Shown piece after piece: positions 1-5,747 of a stretch of DNA of 7,531 bases. The stretch is from the NCBI GenBank assembly GCA_964402685.1, contig CAYODE010000175.1, positions 1-7,531 of the forward strand, given 5' to 3'. The DNA comes from Aestuariivita sp964402685. Its GTDB lineage: Bacteria; Pseudomonadota; Alphaproteobacteria; Rhodobacterales; Rhodobacteraceae. Made by a program: the position numbers and the translations under genes. Numbering within the stretch: position 1 is the stretch's first letter; every line of letters begins with the position of its first letter. The notes beneath the pieces were generated by a model. The model worked only from the letters and a program-made list of their open reading frames with translations. It made no database searches and had not been told where the DNA came from.

Positions 1-7
1 CAGCCAT
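1..7 (-). CDS. Start of the next gene of the hps operon, cut by the window edge
   Basis: Only the first two codons (Met-Ala) and one base are visible, so the product cannot be identified. The start is supported by an AGGAGA Shine-Dalgarno sequence 7 nt upstream. It lies 12 nt after the TAA of the zinc dehydrogenase gene on the same strand, and that stop codon abuts the Shine-Dalgarno. The gene is therefore very likely co-transcribed with the sulfopropanediol genes. In related bacteria such operons also carry uptake genes (TRAP or ABC components) or sulfolactate-processing genes. That is context only and does not identify this gene. Confidence 0.6.
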
Positions 8-14
8 TTGGTTT

Positions 15-20
15 TCTCCT
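15..20 (-). promoter_or_regulatory. Ribosome binding site of the gene starting at base 7
   Basis: On the minus strand AGGAGA lies 7 nt before an ATG. It begins at the last base of the TAA stop codon of the preceding gene. It is the strongest Shine-Dalgarno in the operon and decides that a new gene begins at the window edge. Confidence 0.7.
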
Positions 21-1000
21 TAGGCATGCGGTTTCAATATGATTTTCGGGGCGGCGACGCGTCCCGCTGATATGTCGGCGAAGGCGGCTGGACCGTCAGA
101 CAGGGCGCGCGTCTCGGCCCAATCCAGCTGTCCCAGCCGTCCGTCGAACATGGCTTGCGCGCAGTCACGGAAGTCTTGCGCGGTATATGTATAAGTCCCA
201 ATAAAGGTGATCTCCTGCAGAGTCATGCGACGCACATCGAGACCGCCTGCATCTTCGCCAAGGCCGATATGCACGATCACCCCACCCGGAGTTGCCAAGG
301 CAGACGCGCGCGCGCGTGTCGCGGCGTAGCCGACAGCGTCGATGACCAACGGCGCGGGTGTGTCCGCGTCTGCCGTGGTGGCAACATCGCACTGTTCATC
401 CAGAAACGCGCGGCGTGTGGGGTTGGGTTCTGCAATCATGACATCCACACACCCCATTGCCTTGAGCGCGAGCGCGGCAGCCAAACCAATCGCCCCGCCG
501 CCGATGACCAACGCCCGCCGATCTTCAGATGGGTGCAACGCCTCAAGCCCCAACCGCGCAGAATGCCAGCTGACCGCCATGGGCTCGGCCAACGCCGCCA
601 AATCCAGGCTAACCCCGTCAGGCACCGTCACCAGATTGCGTTCTGGCATCGTCACATATTGCGCAAAGGCCCCTTCGCGCGGTGGCATGGAAATGATCTG
701 GCGGTACGGACAAAGGTTTTCCCGGCCGGACGTACAGGCCGGGCATGTCCCGCAGGTCACAAGCGGATTGATCGTCACGCGTTCGCCTGCGCGCGCACCT
801 TCCGTGATGGCTCCTGCCGCTTCGTGACCCAGAATAAGGGGCGCGGGCCGACGATCATCATGGCCAAGATACGCATGCATGTCCGATCCGCAGATACCGA
901 CGCTCTCCACCCGGATGGTGACTTCCGCTTCTCCGGCTTGGGGATCCGGCGCATCGCGGAACTCAAGCGTTTGGGGGCCGGTATAGACAAGCGCCTTCAT
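20..1000 (-). CDS. hpsP: Zinc-dependent MDR alcohol dehydrogenase, probable DHPS 2-dehydrogenase (HpsP-like)
   Basis: A 326-aa medium-chain zinc dehydrogenase of the sorbitol/L-idonate dehydrogenase type, cytosolic and slightly shorter than the usual 340-350 aa. Catalytic-zinc residues are C37 (in GICGSD), H59-E60 (GHE) and probably E139. The structural-zinc cysteines are C83, C86, C89 and C97. The Rossmann dinucleotide motif GGGAIG is at 167-172. In known sulfopropanediol clusters such a protein (HpsP), with an SDR (HpsO), oxidises and re-reduces C2 of DHPS and so racemises it for HpsN. The role here is inferred from the neighbours. The domain alone would equally fit an L-idonate 5-dehydrogenase. 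The ATG overlaps the stop of the preceding SDR gene by 4 bp (ATGA) and has only a poor Shine-Dalgarno, so translation is probably coupled. Enzyme class is certain; substrate is likely but unproven. Confidence 0.82.
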   Translation of the reverse strand: MKALVYTGPQTLEFRDAPDPQAGEAEVTIRVESVGICGSDMHAYLGHDDRRPAPLILGHEAAGAITEGARAGERVTINPLVTCGTCPACTSGRENLCPYRQIISMPPREGAFAQYVTMPERNLVTVPDGVSLDLAALAEPMAVSWHSARLGLEALHPSEDRRALVIGGGAIGLAAALALKAMGCVDVMIAEPNPTRRAFLDEQCDVATTADADTPAPLVIDAVGYAATRARASALATPGGVIVHIGLGEDAGGLDVRRMTLQEITFIGTYTYTAQDFRDCAQAMFDGRLGQLDWAETRALSDGPAAFADISAGRVAAPKIILKPHA

Positions 1001-1767
1001 TTCGCTGTGAACCCCCCGTCAACCATCAGGATTTGCCCGGTGACATAACCCGAAGCATCCGAACAAAAAAAGAAAAGTGGGCCATCGAGATCTTCGGGCT
1101 CACCATTGCGCCCAATGCAAGTTTGGGCCGCATTACGCGCGGCCCGATCCGGGTCATCGAAAACGGCCGCGGTCAACTCGGTCGGAAAAAACCCCGGACC
1201 TATCGCATTGGTGGTTATCCCGTATTGCGACCAAGCTTCAGCCATCGCGCGGGTCATCTGAGCGACCCCACCTTTGGTTGCGCCATAGGCAATGCCGCCC
1301 GGAAACGCCCGAAAAGACTGAAGCGAGGCGAAATTTACAATCCGGCCCCACCCCTTTTTGCGCATTGCGGGGACAAAAGCCTGCGCCAGAAAAAACGGCG
1401 CGCTGAGGTTAATGGCAAGCGTCGCGTCCCAGCCGGCAGCCGACACGTCATCCGCCGCTTCCCGTGTGTTCAACCCAGCTGCATTGATCAAGATGTCCGG
1501 CGCGCCAAACGGTTCAGCTATGCGCGCCACGGTTTCATCTAGGCTGGCGCGGTCAGCGATGTCAGCATCCACTGCCGCGCACTGTGGTCCAGCTTCATCG
1601 CATAATTCTTCCAAGGCCGCCCGGCGACGGGCGACACCCACCACATGTGCCCCTGCCCGGCTCAGTGCCAGCGCGGCCTGCCTGCCGAGACCAGAACTGG
1701 CCCCGGTAACGCAGGCGACGCGCCCGGATACACCGAACAGGTCAGAGGTATGTGCGGTGTCAGCCAT
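997..1767 (-). CDS. hpsO: Short-chain dehydrogenase/reductase, probable DHPS 2-dehydrogenase (HpsO-like)
   Basis: A 256-aa classical SDR, full length for the family. The cofactor motif TGASSGLG is at 21-28 and NAAG at 95-98. The catalytic tetrad is N120, S148, Y161 and K165 (YGATK). The C-terminal segment GYVTGQILMVDGG is typical. The residues after the second beta strand (around R47-R49) are basic with no acidic residue, which often goes with NADP rather than NAD. It resembles gluconate 5-dehydrogenase-type SDRs. Its place between the HisD-like gene and a zinc dehydrogenase matches the hpsN-hpsO-hpsP arrangement, where this enzyme and HpsP interconvert DHPS enantiomers through the 2-ketone. 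Its start overlaps the end of the upstream gene by 8 bp with no clear Shine-Dalgarno, suggesting reinitiation of translation. Substrate is inferred from context; a sugar-acid oxidoreductase is the main alternative. Confidence 0.82.
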   Translation of the reverse strand: MADTAHTSDLFGVSGRVACVTGASSGLGRQAALALSRAGAHVVGVARRRAALEELCDEAGPQCAAVDADIADRASLDETVARIAEPFGAPDILINAAGLNTREAADDVSAAGWDATLAINLSAPFFLAQAFVPAMRKKGWGRIVNFASLQSFRAFPGGIAYGATKGGVAQMTRAMAEAWSQYGITTNAIGPGFFPTELTAAVFDDPDRAARNAAQTCIGRNGEPEDLDGPLFFFCSDASGYVTGQILMVDGGFTAK

Positions 1768-3067
1768 CAGCCGTCAGATCAAAGGTTTCATCGGGGAAAT
1801 ACTTCTTCAGACGGATATCCGCCGTCCGCGCGTGCCCTTCCATCCCTTCGAGCCGAGCGATCCGCGCGGTCGCCTCAGCCACCGGTTTGGCCCCTTCGCG
1901 CGTCGCACGCTGCCACGTCACGATCTTCATGTACTTGTGCACGCTCAGACCACCGGTATAGCTCGCCGCGCCGGAGGTCGGCAGAACGTGGTTGGTACCC
2001 GACGCTTTGTCGCCAAACGCCACCGTTGTTTCCTCGCCCAAGAACAGCGACCCGTAGCAGGACAAACGCTGCAGCCACCAATCCAGATCTGCCGCCTGCA
2101 CTGTCAAATGTTCGGGCGCGTAATCGTCCGATGTGGCGGCCATTTCTTCGCGATCCGCACAGACAATGACTTCTGCATAATCGCGCCAGGCAGCGGTTGC
2201 GTTTTCGCGGTTTACCTCTGGCAAATCATCGATCAGCAGCGGAACCAAGCGCATGACTTCCTCGGCGAGCGGGCGATCATCTGTGACCAGCCAAACCGGG
2301 GAATTATATCCGTGCTCCGCCTGACCAACGAGGTCTGCTGCAACGACCATCGGATCTGCTGTACCATCGGCAAGGATCAAGCTGTCGGTTGGCCCGGCGA
2401 TCATGTCGATGCCCACGCGACCAAAGAGCATGCGTTTGGCTTCGGCCACAAACTGGTTGCCTGGACCCACCAGGATATTAGCCTTCGGAAGACCAAACAG
2501 ACCAAATGTCATGGCCGCCACGCCCTGCACACCGCCCATCGCCAGAATCTTGTCCGCACCGCAGACATGCGCAGCATAGATGATCGCCGGCGCGATCCCC
2601 ACGTCTGGCCGTGGCGGCGAACAGGCTACGATATTCTTGCAACCGGCGACTTTTGCTGTGGTCACTGTCATGATCGCACTAGCGATGTGGCTGTACCGGC
2701 CACCGGGCACATAACAGCCTGCCGCATGCACCGGGATTGCCTTTTGACCGGCGATCAACCCTGGTACGACCTCGACTTCGAAGTCCGATACCGTCGCTTT
2801 TTGTGCTTCAGCGAATTTCTTCACATTGGCATGGCTGAACTCGATATCCCGGCGCAGTTTTTCTGGCACCAACGCAGCGGCGGCCTCAATCGCCTCCGGC
2901 GTCAAAAGGATATCTCCTTCATATTGATCAAACTTAGCCGCATACCGCAGCGCAGCCTCATCCCCGCCTGCCTCGATATCGTCCAGGATCCCGCGCACGA
3001 TGTCCCGGGTTTCAGAGGCATCGCTGCGCGCGTGCAGTTTGGCCTTTTTTAGGTAGTCTCTCGCCAT
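1760..3067 (-). CDS. hpsN: HisD-family sulfopropanediol (DHPS) 3-dehydrogenase
   Basis: A 435-aa protein of the histidinol dehydrogenase family. The expected role is NAD-dependent, two-step oxidation of (R)-2,3-dihydroxypropane-1-sulfonate to (R)-sulfolactate in the cytosol. The HisD metal ligands are kept: Q249 and H252 (GQAEHG), D353 and H412, matching E. coli Q259, H262, D360 and H419. The general-base pair E319-H320 (PEHL), H360 and E407 also align at constant offset. Signs that it is not the biosynthetic HisD are GPTDSLIL near 225-232 where HisD usually has GPSEVL, YNSPVWLVTD near 254-263, and TNHVLPT in place of the common DHILPT. No other histidine gene is nearby. It is followed by SDR and MDR dehydrogenases, as in sulfopropanediol clusters. 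The ATG has a modest AGGG site about 9 nt upstream. Automatic annotation would probably call it histidinol dehydrogenase. Confidence 0.82.
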   Translation of the reverse strand: MARDYLKKAKLHARSDASETRDIVRGILDDIEAGGDEAALRYAAKFDQYEGDILLTPEAIEAAAALVPEKLRRDIEFSHANVKKFAEAQKATVSDFEVEVVPGLIAGQKAIPVHAAGCYVPGGRYSHIASAIMTVTTAKVAGCKNIVACSPPRPDVGIAPAIIYAAHVCGADKILAMGGVQGVAAMTFGLFGLPKANILVGPGNQFVAEAKRMLFGRVGIDMIAGPTDSLILADGTADPMVVAADLVGQAEHGYNSPVWLVTDDRPLAEEVMRLVPLLIDDLPEVNRENATAAWRDYAEVIVCADREEMAATSDDYAPEHLTVQAADLDWWLQRLSCYGSLFLGEETTVAFGDKASGTNHVLPTSGAASYTGGLSVHKYMKIVTWQRATREGAKPVAEATARIARLEGMEGHARTADIRLKKYFPDETFDLTADG

Positions 3068-3393
3068 AGTTACGACCCTGTTGGTAGATCTTTGAAACGA
3101 ACGTTGTCGCTCTCGCCAAAACAGAGGCGATGAACAGCGTTACGATGTGAGTGATTTTTTCGCGCTGTGACGCTCGACAGTCGGTTTTGACCCAAGCTTT
3201 TTGCAATGGATCTGACACTGCAAAGAGATGTGTCCGGTGTGTCACCCCGTAGAAACCCGTTCCCCCTAAGACCATCATCACAACGCGCAGCTGATTTCCG
3301 TTCATGGCCAAGCCAAACGTGTACACCAACCGAAACCGCTGAAAATGAGAGCATAAAACTCGGGCCTTCTCCGAAACCGACGACTCCCCGATA
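3068..3393. other. Long untranslated region between the hpsN start and the operators
   Basis: About 325 bp without a convincing gene. If the hpsN operon starts at the operator-linked promoter, this is a 5' leader of about 315-320 nt on the minus strand. A minus-strand open frame fills 3354-3070. It has a GGAGAAGG stretch about 10 nt before its ATG and ends 2 nt before the hpsN start. Its third-position GC looks low beside the neighbouring genes and its predicted protein matches nothing I know, so I do not call it a gene. A small hairpin (TCGCC/GGCGA, 8-nt loop) lies at 3113-3130, about 45 nt upstream of hpsN. No known riboswitch class was recognised. Confidence 0.5.
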
Positions 3394-3420
3394 TGTAAGC
3401 GCTTACAAAATTCGTTGCAA
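3392..3420 (-). promoter_or_regulatory. Candidate promoter of the hps operon
   Basis: On the minus strand there is a -35-like TTGCAA (3420-3415), a 17-nt spacer and a -10-like TACATA (3397-3392). Matches to the sigma-70 consensus are only 4/6 and 3/6. The case rests mainly on position, because the two operator palindromes cover the -35 and the spacer/-10, so a bound LacI-family protein would block polymerase. The predicted start is near 3385. Confidence 0.4.
3394..3407. promoter_or_regulatory. LacI-family operator O1 (perfect 14-bp palindrome)
   Basis: TGTAAGCGCTTACA is a perfect inverted repeat with a central CG, the classic operator form of the LacI/PurR/CcpA family. It fits the CcpA cre consensus. 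It lies directly upstream of a LacI-family gene and in front of the divergent hps operon, so that regulator is the obvious ligand. Its recognition helix reads TATVSR, of the kind that binds such CG-centred sites. Confidence 0.82.
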
Positions 3421-3442
3421 GCGCTTACATGAGGCGTCTAAA
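3415..3442 (+). promoter_or_regulatory. Candidate promoter of the LacI-family regulator gene
   Basis: TTGCAA at 3415-3420, a 16-nt spacer, then TCTAAA at 3437-3442 (each 4/6 to the sigma-70 consensus). The predicted start is near 3449. The -35 lies inside operator O2, so autorepression is expected. If correct, the transcript begins after the ATG at 3429 and the regulator must start further downstream. Confidence 0.35.
3416..3429. promoter_or_regulatory. LacI-family operator O2 (near-perfect palindrome)
   Basis: TGCAAGCGCTTACA differs from O1 at one position. The centres of O1 and O2 are 22 bp apart, about two helical turns, so two dimers could sit on the same DNA face. The repeat of the site supports both as real operators. 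Confidence 0.78.
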
Positions 3443-3512
3443 AGATGGTCTAGTGTTTGGAAAAATCCGGAACAGACGAATTGCCGTGAGAGAGGATCAA
3501 GGACCCCATACC

Positions 3513-4550
3513 GTGCAGGATGACGAACCAGATCAGGTCAAAACCGTCCCAACGCTAGAGGATGTTGCGGCACGATCAGGTGTGTCGACGGCCACTGTTT
3601 CGAGGTGTTTGAACACTCCGGAACAAGTCAGCAAGTCAACCCGCGTGCGTGTGTTGGAGGCGGTCAACGAGTTGGGCTACGCCCCCAATTTCGGCGCACG
3701 CGCATTGGCCGCGAAACGCACCAATACCTTCGGCGCGATCATCCCCACAATGGAAAACGCGATCTTTGCCAAAGGCCTCCAGGCCTTCCAAGAAGAACTG
3801 CGCGAAAACGGAGTGACCCTACTTGTGGCCAGTTCCTCCTATAGCCCCGAGCAGGAAGAAGAACAGATCCGTTCCCTTGTCACCCGAGGCGCAGATGCCC
3901 TTTTGTTGATTGGTCAGGATCGAACAGAGGACACCTATGCCTTTCTCGAGAAGCGCAACATTCCCTATGTGGTGGCCTGGTCTTTTGATCGCACAGCACA
4001 AAGGTTGTCGGTTGGGTTTGACAATCGCCAGGCAATGAAAGCGCTGACCGATGAGGTGCTTGAGATGGGTCATCGCCATATAGCCGTGATAACAGCAGAT
4101 CGGGAGGGAAATGACCGGGCGCGTGGTCGGTTTGACGGCATTTGTGAAGCCATCCGCAACCATGGGCTCGACCCTGACAAGCTTGAAGTAGAAGAGACGG
4201 AATATTCGATCGAAAAAGGTGCAGCGGCGTTTGAGCTATTGATGGCGCGCGCCCCCAGGCCCACTGCAGTCCTGTGTGGCAATGACGTGTTTGCAGCCGG
4301 CGCATTGATGCAAGCGCGCAAAATGGGCTTGCACGTGCCAAACGACGTGTCGATCACGGGTTTTGATGACATCGAACTGGCCGAGATTGTCGTGCCCGCG
4401 CTGACGACGGTTCATGTCCCGCACAAGGAAATGGGACGACGTGCGGCGCGAAAGCTCCTGTCACTCCGCACAGGCGAAAACCCCGGTCCCAGCATCGAAT
4501 TGCCCACGACGCTTCAATGGCGAGATTCGCTCGGGCCAGCACCAGCTTGA
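3513..4550 (+). CDS. LacI-family transcriptional regulator, probable repressor of the hps operon
   Basis: A LacI/GalR-family DNA-binding protein of about 345 aa from the GTG at 3513. The N-terminal helix-turn-helix is at about residues 13-34 (PTLEDVAARSGVS, then TATVSRCLN). A hinge helix with ARALA follows; the hinge Leu normally inserts into the central CG of the operator. The rest is a periplasmic-binding-like effector domain, with the family signatures GFDNRQA, GHRHIAVI, CGNDVFAAGAL, DVSITGFDD and a C-terminal PALTTVHVP. I chose GTG 3513 because AAGGA lies 9 nt upstream and the product then has normal length. The in-frame ATG at 3429 is inside an operator, lacks a ribosome binding site and adds 28 atypical residues. 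Effector is unknown; DHPS, sulfolactate or a related C3 sulfonate is inferred from context. The gene is divergent from hpsN and probably autoregulated. Confidence 0.87.
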   Translation: MQDDEPDQVKTVPTLEDVAARSGVSTATVSRCLNTPEQVSKSTRVRVLEAVNELGYAPNFGARALAAKRTNTFGAIIPTMENAIFAKGLQAFQEELRENGVTLLVASSSYSPEQEEEQIRSLVTRGADALLLIGQDRTEDTYAFLEKRNIPYVVAWSFDRTAQRLSVGFDNRQAMKALTDEVLEMGHRHIAVITADREGNDRARGRFDGICEAIRNHGLDPDKLEVEETEYSIEKGAAAFELLMARAPRPTAVLCGNDVFAAGALMQARKMGLHVPNDVSITGFDDIELAEIVVPALTTVHVPHKEMGRRAARKLLSLRTGENPGPSIELPTTLQWRDSLGPAPA

Positions 4551-4616
4551 TGCCTCATGCCAAGCGACGACCATCTTTGGCGCAGCAGTTCGGAAAATAA
4601 TGGCGAGATATGAAAA

Positions 4617-4692
4617 TGGTGCCCCCACACGGACTCGAACCGCGGACCTACTGATTACAAATCAGTTGCTCTACCAGCTGAGCTATAGGGGC
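4617..4692 (-). tRNA. tRNA-Thr (anticodon TGT)
   Basis: The minus strand folds into a complete 76-nt tRNA. The acceptor stem is GCCCCTA/TGGGGGC with G-T wobble, the D arm is GCTC...GAGC, and the anticodon stem is ACTGA/TCAGT around the 7-nt loop TTTGTAA (anticodon TGT, reading ACA). The T arm is CGCGG-TTCGAGT-CCGTG, the discriminator is A, and the 3' CCA is encoded. It lies between two plus-strand genes and is transcribed separately. Confidence 0.96.
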
Positions 4693-4704
4693 TCCGGGAG
4701 CGGG

Positions 4705-4732
4705 ATTTAACCGCAAGCTTGCCTTACTGCAA
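4705..4732 (-). promoter_or_regulatory. Promoter of the tRNA-Thr gene
   Basis: On the minus strand TTGCAG (4732-4727), a 16-nt spacer and TTAAAT (4710-4705) are followed after 12 nt by the tRNA 5' end. The stretch between the -10 and the tRNA (CCCGCTCCCGG) is very GC-rich, as in discriminators of stringently controlled stable-RNA promoters. Matches to consensus are moderate, but the position is right. Confidence 0.5.
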
Positions 4733-4822
4733 GACCGAAAAACACTTCCCGAAAGCGATTTGACTGACTTGGGCCAAAACGCTAGGCCGGATGCATCATT
4801 CGGGCTTGAGCAGAACGCAATC

Positions 4823-5698
4823 ATGCAGATCCATTTTCACACTGGTGCACATTTCACTGATGATGATCGGTTGATGAGGTGTCTGCTACGCAACAAGGAA
4901 AACTTTCGGGAAAGCGGGATCGCCGTTCCTGGTCCGGGGAAATATCGGCAGCTTCTACGGTCGACCTTGCGTGCGTTAAAAACGACGCCTCCCGATCCTT
5001 CCGCCCGTGATGTTTTGCTCGATGCGATTTTGGATGACGAAGACGCAGATCGCATGCTTCTGTCGAACGCACATTTCTTTGGTCTGGCGAAATCTGCCGT
5101 GCAAAAGGGGGTGCTTTATCCTGAGGCTGCGGAAGGCCTGTCGAATCTCCGTTTGCTCTTTCCCGACGATGACTTAGCGGTATTCTTGGCGATCCGAAAT
5201 CCGGCGACGTTCCTGCCTTTGGTGTTGGAAAAACAGCCCGACCAAGACATTGCAGGAATTTTGGGGGATACAGATCCGCGGAACGTGAAATGGTCTGATA
5301 TGATCACTGCGATGCGCAACGCTGTGCCGGACATCCCCATCACGGTTTGGTGCAACGAAGACACCCCGTTGACGTGGCCACAGATCATCCGCGAGGTTGC
5401 AGGGCTGGATCCTAAGACAGAGATCGCCGGAGAATTTGACCTGATTAAATCCATCATGAGCACCGAAGGTGTGAAGCGGTTTCGCGCGTATCTGCATGAT
5501 CATCCCAATATGACCGATGCGCAAACGCGCCGTGTGGTCATTGCTTTTTTGAATAAATACGCGCTCGAAGATGAGATCGAAGATGAGTTGGACATACCTG
5601 GATGGACGGCAGATTTGGTCGAAGAGATGAGCGAGATCTACGATGAAGATGTCCTCGCCATCGAACAGATGCCTGGCGTGCAGTTCATCGAGCCTTAA
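4823..5698 (+). CDS. Uncharacterised protein, degenerate sulfotransferase-like fold
   Basis: A 291-aa soluble protein with no signal peptide or membrane segment; function not recognised. The N-terminal strand and loop (residues 1-24, MQIHFHTGAHFTDDDRL...) read like a bacterial sulfotransferase P-loop region of the type HIGAHKTGTTSLQ, followed by the usual N...F...GI..P. Here the PAPS-binding Lys position is F11 and the GTT is D13-D14-D15. A second motif, AIRNPATFLP around R125, resembles the sulfotransferase R-(D/N)-P segment but has Leu (L133) where the 3'-phosphate-binding Ser normally sits. The C-terminal part is strongly acidic (249-257). I infer a diverged, probably catalytically dead or repurposed member. 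The start is ATG 4823 because the first beta strand begins there; an in-frame TTG at 4760 would only add a linker. The ribosome binding site is weak. It ends 49 nt before modA, with no visible functional link. Confidence 0.7.
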   Translation: MQIHFHTGAHFTDDDRLMRCLLRNKENFRESGIAVPGPGKYRQLLRSTLRALKTTPPDPSARDVLLDAILDDEDADRMLLSNAHFFGLAKSAVQKGVLYPEAAEGLSNLRLLFPDDDLAVFLAIRNPATFLPLVLEKQPDQDIAGILGDTDPRNVKWSDMITAMRNAVPDIPITVWCNEDTPLTWPQIIREVAGLDPKTEIAGEFDLIKSIMSTEGVKRFRAYLHDHPNMTDAQTRRVVIAFLNKYALEDEIEDELDIPGWTADLVEEMSEIYDEDVLAIEQMPGVQFIEP

Positions 5699-5709
5699 GG
5701 TCGATGCGC

Positions 5710-5738
5710 TTGCACAGCTTTGACTTGCGCTGTCTTAT
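5710..5738 (+). promoter_or_regulatory. Candidate promoter of the modABC operon
   Basis: TTGCAC (5710-5715), a 17-nt spacer and TCTTAT (5733-5738) lie in the 49-bp gap before modA. Consensus matches are 3/6 and 4/6. The predicted start falls about 2-3 nt before the modA ATG, so the mRNA would be almost leaderless. No ModE-type operator or molybdenum-cofactor riboswitch is visible in this short gap. Confidence 0.35.
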
Positions 5739-5747
5739 CACCCCACA

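Noticed and set aside
155..1048. 297-codon plus-strand open frame opposite the zinc dehydrogenase gene
   Set aside because: It is rich in Arg, His and Cys with no family features and lies opposite a complete enzyme gene.
1358..3052. 564-codon plus-strand open frame opposite hpsN and the SDR gene
   Set aside because: It is antisense to two clear dehydrogenase genes and has no recognisable domain; it is a product of high-GC codon use on the other strand.
4559..4583. Possible terminator (GCCAA...TTGGC) after the regulator or after the tRNA
   Set aside because: It is only a 5-bp stem with a 13-nt loop and no T-run on either strand.
4414..4710. Plus-strand open frame across the end of the regulator and the tRNA
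   Set aside because: It runs antisense through the tRNA-Thr; its end is the well-known spurious peptide from reading a tRNA backwards. It also overlaps the regulator in another frame.
4713..4722. 10-bp palindrome GCAAGCTTGC in the tRNA promoter spacer
   Set aside because: It is short, lacks a partner site and does not match the hps operators; no support for a regulator.
5687..5705. Inverted repeat ATCGA...TCGAT around CCTTAAGG at the stop of the sulfotransferase-like gene
   Set aside because: It looks like a hairpin with one bulge, but it spans the stop codon, is short and has no T-run, so it is not supported as a terminator.
5703..5716. Half-site similar to the LacI operator (minus strand TGCAAGCGC) before modA
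   Set aside because: Only one half matches; the other half diverges, so chance is likely. It would be worth revisiting only if the regulator were shown to bind there.
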